Assembly: GCA_046483585.1 (NCBI GenBank)
Contig: JAWOCV010000194.1
Location: forward strand, 1-11,845
Source of the DNA: Marinilabilia sp046483585
Lineage (GTDB): Bacteria > Bacteroidota > Bacteroidia > Bacteroidales > Marinilabiliaceae
Length of the DNA stretch: 11,845 nucleotides
Direction of reading: 5' to 3'
The notes under the pieces were generated by a model. The model ran no database searches. It was not told where the DNA came from and worked only from the letters and a program-made list of their open reading frames with translations. The stretch's first letter is position 1, and every line of letters starts with the position of its first letter. A program made the translations under genes and the position numbers. Shown here in pieces: positions 6,976 through 11,845 of the stretch.

Positions 6976-6999
6976 AAAAAGACCCTGCCCGGTCTTTTT
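6976..6999 (-). terminator. Rho-independent terminator of dsbD
   Basis: A 9-bp perfect stem AAAAAGACC / GGTCTTTTT encloses a 6-nt loop. It lies about 40 nt beyond the dsbD stop on the minus strand, and the minus-strand arm runs into TTTTTATTT. Confidence 0.8.
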
Positions 7000-7039
7000 A
7001 AACCGAAACAAGGTCTTCACAAAAACGGACTGATTGAAT

Positions 7040-9124
7040 TTAAGTGCCGGGCACACTATTCTTTTCCCTGAAAGCCTTCAAGCCTTCCTTCAACCAGTTA
7101 ATATATGCGTCTACATTGGTATTGTACCCCCGGTCATCGACCAATTCTTCTTCATCATGACCGAGAATGACATAATGAGGCTGACTGTTCCGCTCAAATC
7201 TCGATATCTGGAAATCACTCCACTTATTTCCTATGGTACGAATCTTTTTCCCGGTCACTTCCGAGGTATATTGTTCCTCTTCGGACAATTTCTCCCTGAA
7301 ATCCACATATAAGGAGACCAGAACGTAATCATTGGCCAGCATATCTTTCACTGTTGAATTGGACCAAACGGCATCCTCCATTTTCCTGCAGTTGGTGCAT
7401 CCTTTCCCTGTAAAATCAAGCAATAAAGGTTTATCCACCTGCTTTGCATACGCCAGACCTTTTTCATAATCATCAAAGGCAGGTATGCCCTGCGGACCAA
7501 GATGCATATCCTCTGTCATATCTGTGGAACCGCCACTTCCGGAGCCTGGGGCTTTGTTGCCTACGCCGTAAGGCGATTCGGCATAATTGTTAGGTGGTGG
7601 AAATCCACTTATCAGGTTGACAGGGGCTCCCCAAAGTCCCGGTATCATATAAATTGTGAAGGCGATTGTCAGGAGTCCCAGCATCAGGCGTGAAACAGGG
7701 AGATATTCCATGGGTGAATCATGTGGCAACCGGAGCTTTCCGAGAAGATAGAACCCAAGAGCACCGAATATTGTAACCCAAATGGCGATAAACACCTCAC
7801 GTTCAAGGATGTTTAACCCCAGCACCATATCGGTAATACTCAGGAATTTGAAGGCAAAAGCCAATTCCAGGAAGCCTAAAACAACCTTTACCGAATTGAG
7901 CCATCCGCCGGACTTGGGCAGCGAATTGAGCCATCCCGGGAAAGCGGCAAAAAGGGCAAATGGAAGGGCCAGAGCCAGTGAAAATCCAAGCATCCCGATC
8001 ACAGGTGCTATCCCGCCTACGGAGGCCGCCTGTACGATCAATGTCCCGACAATGGGACCTGTACAGGAAAATGAAACGAGAGCAAGCGTAAACGCCATGA
8101 AGAAAACCCCGACAAAGCCACCTCTGTCAGCTCCCCGATCAGCTGCACTCACCCACGAATTTGGTAATACAATTTCAAAAGCACCGAAAAATGATATGGC
8201 AAAAACGATCAAAAGAGCTGCGAAGAAAAGGTTGAACCATGGATTTGTGGAAAGCTCGTTAAGAACATCGGCACCAAAAATAGCCGTTACCATAGTTCCC
8301 AAAATAACATAGATGATAATTATGGAAATACCATAAAATATGGCATTCCTGAATCCGGCAGCTTTGGTTTTACTTTGCTTGGTAAAGAAACTGACCGTCA
8401 TGGGGATCATCGGAAACACACAAGGCGTAAGCAATGCGGCAAAACCGGCCAGAAAAGACATAAAAAAAATGGCCCAGTTGCTTTCGGGCTCGGCCTCCTC
8501 AGCTGTTTCCTGAATTCCTTCAGTTCCTGTGGAAGCAGCAGCCTCCTCCGATCCGACACCTTCTCCGGAGCCTTCATCCTCAGAAACCGGGGCGGCTTCC
8601 TCCTTATTTTCTTCGGAGGTCTCATCGCCGCCGGGCTTATCACTCTTCTCAGGTTTTTCAGAACCATCTCCAATCTGAAGAGCGAAATCAACGCGGTCCG
8701 GCGGGAGACATTGTTCATCATCACATGACATAAACTCCACATAACCTTCAATCTCCGAAACGTCTCCTTTAAGCTCAACCGGCAAAATCAACCGCGCTTC
8801 ATCAGAAAACCAGGCAAGCTCCATATCAAAATTCGGATCGTGCTGCAAGTCCGGTTCAGGCTCCTGACGCAATTCTCCATTTATTTCGTATTTATCGGAT
8901 TCAGCAAGATTGAGGGATGTGGCTATTGGTCCCCCCTCGGGAATATCTGCTGCATATAGGTGCCAATTCTCATCGATTGAAGCTTCAGCAACAACTTCTA
9001 TTTCTGTGTCGGACAATTCATTGACCGAAAACTCCCATTTAACAGGCTCCAGGACCTGGGCATGCATTGTCAGAGTTCCCAGCAGAAAGGCAAGGAAGAC
9101 AGAAAAACTAATCTTTTTCATCAT
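7040..9124 (-). CDS. dsbD: Thiol:disulfide interchange protein DsbD
   Basis: A 694-residue full-length DsbD, which passes electrons from cytoplasmic thioredoxin across the inner membrane to periplasmic thiol proteins. A signal peptide (1-22) precedes the N-terminal periplasmic domain (about 23-150) with Cys134 and Cys139 (SCDDEQC). A very acidic, low-complexity linker (about 153-215) follows. The membrane domain (about 216-500, eight predicted helices) carries Cys235 (LTPCVFPM) and Cys354 (SFSCTGP). A thioredoxin-like C-terminal domain (about 545-690) has Cys576-x-x-Cys579 (GKGCTNCRKME). All six redox cysteines of the E. coli protein have equivalents, so it should be active. It has its own terminator and stands between spacers. 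The start is MetMet (9124 or 9121). CcdA-type cytochrome c maturation is the alternative role of such proteins. Confidence 0.95.
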   Translation of the reverse strand: MMKKISFSVFLAFLLGTLTMHAQVLEPVKWEFSVNELSDTEIEVVAEASIDENWHLYAADIPEGGPIATSLNLAESDKYEINGELRQEPEPDLQHDPNFDMELAWFSDEARLILPVELKGDVSEIEGYVEFMSCDDEQCLPPDRVDFALQIGDGSEKPEKSDKPGGDETSEENKEEAAPVSEDEGSGEGVGSEEAAASTGTEGIQETAEEAEPESNWAIFFMSFLAGFAALLTPCVFPMIPMTVSFFTKQSKTKAAGFRNAIFYGISIIIIYVILGTMVTAIFGADVLNELSTNPWFNLFFAALLIVFAISFFGAFEIVLPNSWVSAADRGADRGGFVGVFFMAFTLALVSFSCTGPIVGTLIVQAASVGGIAPVIGMLGFSLALALPFALFAAFPGWLNSLPKSGGWLNSVKVVLGFLELAFAFKFLSITDMVLGLNILEREVFIAIWVTIFGALGFYLLGKLRLPHDSPMEYLPVSRLMLGLLTIAFTIYMIPGLWGAPVNLISGFPPPNNYAESPYGVGNKAPGSGSGGSTDMTEDMHLGPQGIPAFDDYEKGLAYAKQVDKPLLLDFTGKGCTNCRKMEDAVWSNSTVKDMLANDYVLVSLYVDFREKLSEEEQYTSEVTGKKIRTIGNKWSDFQISRFERNSQPHYVILGHDEEELVDDRGYNTNVDAYINWLKEGLKAFREKNSVPGT

Positions 9125-9171
9125 CAGTAAAAAATTTGATTCACGAGGTCTGAAATTACAAGCAAAACCAT

Positions 9172-9187
9172 TTTCACAGAAGTGAAA
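9172..9187. promoter_or_regulatory. Operator-like palindrome upstream of dsbD
   Basis: TTTCAC-AGAA-GTGAAA is a perfect 6-bp inverted repeat with a 4-nt centre, located 48-63 nt upstream of the dsbD start codon. Its size fits a dimeric repressor site or a small leader hairpin. No known regulator is suggested by the sequence. Confidence 0.3.
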
Positions 9188-9216
9188 GAAAAAACCTCAT
9201 ACTCGTTTCAATTATT
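9187..9216 (-). repeat. Intergenic repeat, short 3'-module fragment (copy 5)
   Basis: On the minus strand, ATTGAAACGAGTATGA (9197-9212) is identical over 16 nt to 2297-2312 of copy 1. In both places it is followed by GGTTTTT after a few bases. It lies 63-92 nt upstream of dsbD. The match is short, so chance cannot be excluded. Confidence 0.4.
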
Positions 9217-9451
9217 TCAGCCATCATTGTTCCTGTTCAAAAAACAACTTCACACATATAATAACACAAACCTTTAATATTGTGTTCGCAAAGAGACAAA
9301 CCCCGGTTTCTATATATCTATATTATTCGATGCATGTGGATTTAAAAATGGCTTCAACAGACATATAAATCCATTAAAGCCTTTTGTCCGTTTCATTCTC
9401 ACAACCACATCCTGCATTTTGGGAAATAGATGAACCAAAAACGGTTGTCCA

Positions 9452-9475
9452 CTTTCCCTTAGTAAAAGGCGAAAG
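9452..9475 (-). terminator. Hairpin after the ketoacyl synthase gene
   Basis: On the minus strand CTTTC-G-CCTT / AAGG-GAAAG forms a 9-bp stem with one bulged G and a 5-nt loop, about 40 nt past the stop. A T-run (GTTTTTGG) comes only about 10 nt later, so it is a weak terminator candidate. Confidence 0.3.
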
Positions 9476-9514
9476 TAACTCTTTGTTTACAAAAAACACG
9501 CCAAGATTGTCCGA

Positions 9515-10597
9515 TCAGGGCATTCGATAAACAATGGCATTGATGTTCATACCCGCCCCTACAGAAGTAAAAACAAAATGATCACCATGGTGCAGACGGT
9601 GGTTTTGGAGCATTTTTTTAATAACCATATCGAATAAAACAGGCACTGTAGCAACAGAATTATTGCCAAGATGAGATATGGTCAGGGGCATAACATTCCC
9701 TGGAACAGTCCTTAGACCATAAAGCTTGAACAACCGGGCCAGAATGGCGTGATCCATTTTTGCATTGGCCTGATGGATCAGGACTTTTTTGACATCCGAT
9801 ATATCAATCCCGGCATTTTCGAGGCATTTTTTTACAGTTGGCGGAACGGTATGCAAAGCATATTCATACACTTTACGTCCATCCATCTTCAGAAAAAGTT
9901 CTTTCTGATCGACGGCCGGGTTATTTGAAGGTCCCATTCGCAATAGCCATGCATGATCATGTGTATCGGTACGGGCAATGTGCGAAATAATGCCTACAGG
10001 ATGATCGCTTTCCCTCGCCTCAACAATCGCAGCACCAGCTCCGTCAGAATAGATCATACTGTCTACATCATGGGGATCGGAAACGCGGGACAGAGTTTCT
10101 GTACCGATGACAAGTATTTTTTTGGCCTGCCCGGATTTTATGTAAAAATCGGCCTGAATAAGGGCCTGAATCCAGCCGGGACAGCCATAGAGAACATCGT
10201 AAGCAACACAATATGGATTCTCTATTTTCAACTTATATTTCACTTTGGAAGCCAAAGAGGGGAGAATATCGCTCCGCATGGTTTCCTTACTCACGTCGCC
10301 AAAATTATGAGCTACGATAATATAATCCAGCGTTTCGGGATCAATTCCGCTTTCCTCAAAAGCTTTTTTCGCAGAAAAAGCAGCAATATCAGATGCCACA
10401 TATTGATCCTCCACATGACGACGCTCCTCTATCTCGGTAATTTCCCGAAATTTATCAATGATCACTTTATTCGGCTTGGTCATTATTTCACCAGCAGGCG
10501 AATAAAATGCATTCTGAAGAAAATCCTCATTTTTTACTATATCCGGAGGAATATATGAACCTGTTCCGGTAATTACTGAATAAACTGAACTTGTCAT
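9515..10597 (-). CDS. 3-oxoacyl-ACP synthase III (FabH-like ketoacyl-ACP synthase)
   Basis: A 360-residue thiolase-fold condensing enzyme of the FabH family, which condenses an acyl-CoA (or related thioester) with malonyl-ACP. The Cys-His-Asn triad is intact: Cys139 (LYGCPGW), His275 (IHQANAKM) and Asn312 (HLGNNS). The C-terminal TSVGAGMN glycine-rich loop is also present. It is about 35-40 residues longer than E. coli FabH. Most of the excess is near residues 28-50, and the Cys environment (YGCPGW rather than AACAGF) differs too. It may therefore be the Bacteroidota paralog rather than the housekeeping FabH; the acyl substrate is unknown. I chose the ATG at 10597 because family proteins begin just before the ITGTGSYIPP strand. 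A candidate -7 box lies between it and the in-frame ATG at 10693. Confidence 0.88.
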   Translation of the reverse strand: MTSSVYSVITGTGSYIPPDIVKNEDFLQNAFYSPAGEIMTKPNKVIIDKFREITEIEERRHVEDQYVASDIAAFSAKKAFEESGIDPETLDYIIVAHNFGDVSKETMRSDILPSLASKVKYKLKIENPYCVAYDVLYGCPGWIQALIQADFYIKSGQAKKILVIGTETLSRVSDPHDVDSMIYSDGAGAAIVEARESDHPVGIISHIARTDTHDHAWLLRMGPSNNPAVDQKELFLKMDGRKVYEYALHTVPPTVKKCLENAGIDISDVKKVLIHQANAKMDHAILARLFKLYGLRTVPGNVMPLTISHLGNNSVATVPVLFDMVIKKMLQNHRLHHGDHFVFTSVGAGMNINAIVYRMP

Positions 10598-10625
10598 AAC
10601 AATAAAATCGAATTTAAAAATATCT

Positions 10626-10633
10626 GCAAAGGA
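10626..10633 (-). promoter_or_regulatory. Candidate -7 box for the ketoacyl synthase gene
   Basis: On the minus strand TTCCTTTG matches TAnnTTTG at seven of eight positions, about 29 nt upstream of the chosen start. No clear -33 TTTG is seen at the right distance. It lies inside the longer in-frame extension, which favours the shorter start. Confidence 0.35.
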
Positions 10634-10746
10634 ACAATTTTTTTTAATACCATGTATAAGGAGGATAAAACACTTATACCACCATTTGTTCATTCATCCC
10701 ATTTTTATTGGTGGCAGCAGCCTGCCGGATTTTTCCTGTTATTATG

Positions 10747-10781
10747 AGATCAAAAATAACCGAAGAAAAAATTTTTGATCT
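10747..10781. promoter_or_regulatory. Perfect 11-bp inverted repeat in the divergent spacer
   Basis: AGATCAAAAAT (10747-10757) and ATTTTTGATCT (10771-10781) flank a 13-nt purine-rich centre. It lies between the minus-strand ketoacyl synthase gene (150 nt away) and tRNA-Leu (165 nt away). It could be a protein-binding site or a hairpin in an unrecognised transcript. The rest of the 349-nt spacer shows only the two promoter candidates. Confidence 0.35.
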
Positions 10782-10911
10782 GATATGTATATGCCCTAAC
10801 CCCGATTATCCATATATAAATTTTCGCCTCAAAAAAAACTCAAAACCACCAAGGGGAAACGTTTTTTAAGAAAATTATCCGATCACCCAAGGTAGAAGAA
10901 AGGAAAAAAAC

Positions 10912-10919
10912 TATATTTG
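10912..10919 (+). promoter_or_regulatory. -7 box of tRNA-Leu
   Basis: TATATTTG matches TAnnTTTG exactly and lies 27 nt upstream of the mature tRNA 5' end. This gives a short 5' leader for RNase P. No convincing -33 box. Confidence 0.55.
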
Positions 10920-10946
10920 CAATTCTAAAATAAAGATCTCAAATCT

Positions 10947-11031
10947 GCCCGGATGGTGGAATTGGTAGACACGCTGGACTTAAAATCCAGTGGCCATTGC
11001 GGCTGTGCGGGTTCAAGTCCCGCTCCGGGTA
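10947..11031 (+). tRNA. tRNA-Leu (anticodon UAA)
   Basis: An 85-nt class II tRNA. The acceptor stem GCCCGGA pairs with TCCGGGT (11024-11030; first pair G-T), and A11031 is the discriminator. The anticodon stem CTGGA/TCCAG encloses the loop CTTAAAA with anticodon TAA at 10981-10983, reading UUA. A long variable arm follows (about 10991-11006), then the T arm GCGGG-TTCAAGT-CCCGC. The 3' CCA is not encoded and must be added after transcription. A promoter lies just upstream and a terminator just downstream, so it is a single-tRNA unit. Confidence 0.96.
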
Positions 11032-11033
11032 CT

Positions 11034-11064
11034 AAGCCTCGCAATTCTTTTGCGGGGCTTTTTT
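11034..11064 (+). terminator. Rho-independent terminator of tRNA-Leu
   Basis: An 11-bp stem (11034-11044 with 11050-11060, one G-T pair) with a 5-nt loop is followed by six T residues. It begins 3 nt after the tRNA. Confidence 0.88.
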
Positions 11065-11491
11065 GTTTAACCATCTGACATTCCCCACTTCTCTTCTTTT
11101 TCCACCAAAGAAAAACAATTCAATCACTGATCTCTTTTACTCGACCAATGATCAACAAAAAGTATCAATTCATCAACTTTTCTTCGAATATTATACGAAA
11201 CTCTAATCAGCCACTAAACAAACAACATTTAAACAAACGTCTTTTTTGTTTCATTTAAAGTGGTTTTTATTAAACGTCCAATTTATGTTGTCCACATATA
11301 TACCCGCTGTATAACGGACTAATACAGACAGTCACGTCAAATAGAAACATATTCAGTTAATTTAGAATGTTTAAACTATTTAGCATTTTTTAATCCCAAA
11401 ACATGCAACCAACTTTAAACATTGCCGTAGCATCAATAGCTGTATCCTTTCCCAATCCATTTATTATTCATCTTATCTATTCACACCAGAG
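11065..11491. other. AT-rich spacer after tRNA-Leu
   Basis: No gene is visible on either strand. The only structure noted is a hairpin CTGTAT / ATACAG (11307-11312 and 11322-11327) whose 9-nt loop is AACGGACTA. The 10-mer TAACGGACTA (11312-11321) recurs at 11609-11618 inside the repeat copy that precedes the last gene. Confidence 0.55.
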
Positions 11492-11620
11492 TCATTAGAT
11501 TTTTTTGCTGTAAGATCTAAGATGATTCATATATTACTGACAATCTGTATTTTAACCAAAACAACCAATTAGCCCTAAATAATTAAATATTAAGCGCTTA
11601 AGAAAGTTTAACGGACTATT
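11492..11620 (+). repeat. Intergenic repeat, full unit (copy 4)
   Basis: This aligns end to end with 6758-6886 read on the minus strand. TAAGATGATTCATATATTACTGACAATCTGTATTTTAAC at 11518-11555 is the best-conserved block and can be followed with few gaps to AAGTTTAACGGACTATT (11604-11620). It ends 17 nt before the start codon of the last gene, so it probably overlaps that gene's promoter or leader. Confidence 0.7.
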
Positions 11621-11637
11621 CTATTACTATCTAGACC

Positions 11638-11845
11638 ATGAAGAACATGAAAATAATAAGCAATTTATCGCAAAAATGGAAAGACACAAGTCTAAAGATC
11701 AAATTTGCTATTAGTTTTGGGGCAATATCCGTTCTTATTATTATTCTCGGAGCAATTGCGAACTTTGGTATTTACGGTATTGTCACCGATACGGAAACCA
11801 TCATCGAGTCAGGCGACCTGCGCAGTGAACTCGAAAAACACCATG
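11638..11845 (+). CDS. Membrane-anchored sensor N-terminus, probably a methyl-accepting chemotaxis protein (partial)
   Basis: The first 69 codons are visible and the gene runs off the window. A basic N-terminus with a K-x-K-F segment (LKIKFAISF, residues 19-27) leads into one long hydrophobic helix (about 24-50). A periplasmic-side helical start with GDLRSELEKHH follows. This layout is typical of chemoreceptors and sensor kinases. The L-R-x-E-L segment after the membrane helix resembles the sensor start of some chemoreceptors, but no signalling domain is visible, so the class is a guess. The ATG at 11638 is first in frame; Met4 is an alternative. A repeat copy ends 17 nt upstream. Confidence 0.5.
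   Translation, partial: MKNMKIISNLSQKWKDTSLKIKFAISFGAISVLIIILGAIANFGIYGIVTDTETIIESGDLRSELEKHH

Larger units (their letters stand above)
9125..9514. other. Spacer between ketoacyl synthase and dsbD
   Basis: No gene is visible in this 390-nt AT-rich stretch. On the minus strand it must carry the dsbD promoter. The best -7 candidate is TCTCTTTG (9289-9296), one base off TAnnTTTG, giving a leader of about 160 nt. It also holds an 8-bp inverted repeat TGGATTTA / TAAATCCA (9337-9344, 9366-9373), the palindrome next to dsbD and a repeat-family fragment. Confidence 0.5.

Noticed and set aside
7782..8312. 176-codon open frame on the plus strand antisense to dsbD
   Set aside because: It is a shadow of the dsbD membrane domain on the other strand; dsbD has full motif support and the antisense product has no family features.
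10598..10693. 32-residue upstream extension of the ketoacyl synthase
   Set aside because: The extension is Lys/Phe/Ile-rich and AT-encoded, precedes the conserved N-terminal strand, and contains the best -7 box for the gene.
1..11845. CRISPR array, phage, toxin-antitoxin or defence system
   Set aside because: No regularly spaced identical repeats with unique spacers, no integrase, transposase, nuclease or toxin-like gene was found; the repeats present are degenerate and irregularly placed.

Overview
The window reads as a chromosomal segment from a member of the Bacteroidota, probably a Bacteroidales/Marinilabiliales-type organism. Four things point there. The gene order is a phosphoribosyl-pyrophosphate synthetase end, then L25/CTC, Pth and an S4-domain protein. 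Start codons are preceded by A-rich stretches rather than Shine-Dalgarno sites. Several -7 boxes match the Bacteroidota pattern TAnnTTTG. The protein families present (DUF4924, OmpA-type barrels with the YNTW(S)xxAGYGPV signature, the 360-residue ketoacyl-ACP synthase III) also fit. The window is mostly housekeeping and envelope genes. There is no phage, insertion sequence transposase, CRISPR array or obvious defence locus.

Layout. Bases 1-2183 (+) hold the 3' end of prs, rplY (L25/CTC) with its own terminator, pth with its own promoter, and an Hsp15-like S4 RNA-binding protein 11 nt downstream. This is a compact translation-related block. After a 280 bp repeat-bearing spacer, a DUF4924 gene (+, 2466-3011) converges on a minus-strand block and overlaps its tail by 14 nt. 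Read 5' to 3', that block (6258 down to 2998) is two paralogous OmpA-family proteins joined by an ATGA overlap, a 62-codon unknown protein, and a DCC-family (DUF393) thiol protein overlapping it by 11 nt.

Bases 6259-7039 are a long non-coding spacer with several repeats and a possible small inverted-repeat element. A full-length DsbD (minus, 9124-7040) follows, with its own terminator. Next come a 390 bp spacer, a FabH-like ketoacyl-ACP synthase III (minus, 10597-9515), a divergent spacer, tRNA-Leu(UAA) with promoter and terminator, and a 570 bp AT-rich spacer. The window ends in the N-terminus of a membrane-anchored sensor (probably a chemoreceptor).

How the genes relate. The first block serves nucleotide supply and translation (5S rRNA binding, peptidyl-tRNA recycling, stalled-ribosome rescue). 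The minus-strand genes mostly serve the envelope: OmpA-type outer-membrane/peptidoglycan anchors, periplasmic thiol reduction by DsbD, and a DCC thiol protein. No shared operon links these blocks.

The least expected feature is a degenerate, modular intergenic repeat family. It has a roughly 125 bp full unit (three examples: 2211-2337, 6758-6886 on the minus strand, 11492-11620) plus half-units (6887-6950 minus, 2384-2433, a short piece at 9187-9216 minus). All copies lie outside genes and often upstream of them. I do not recognise it as a named element.
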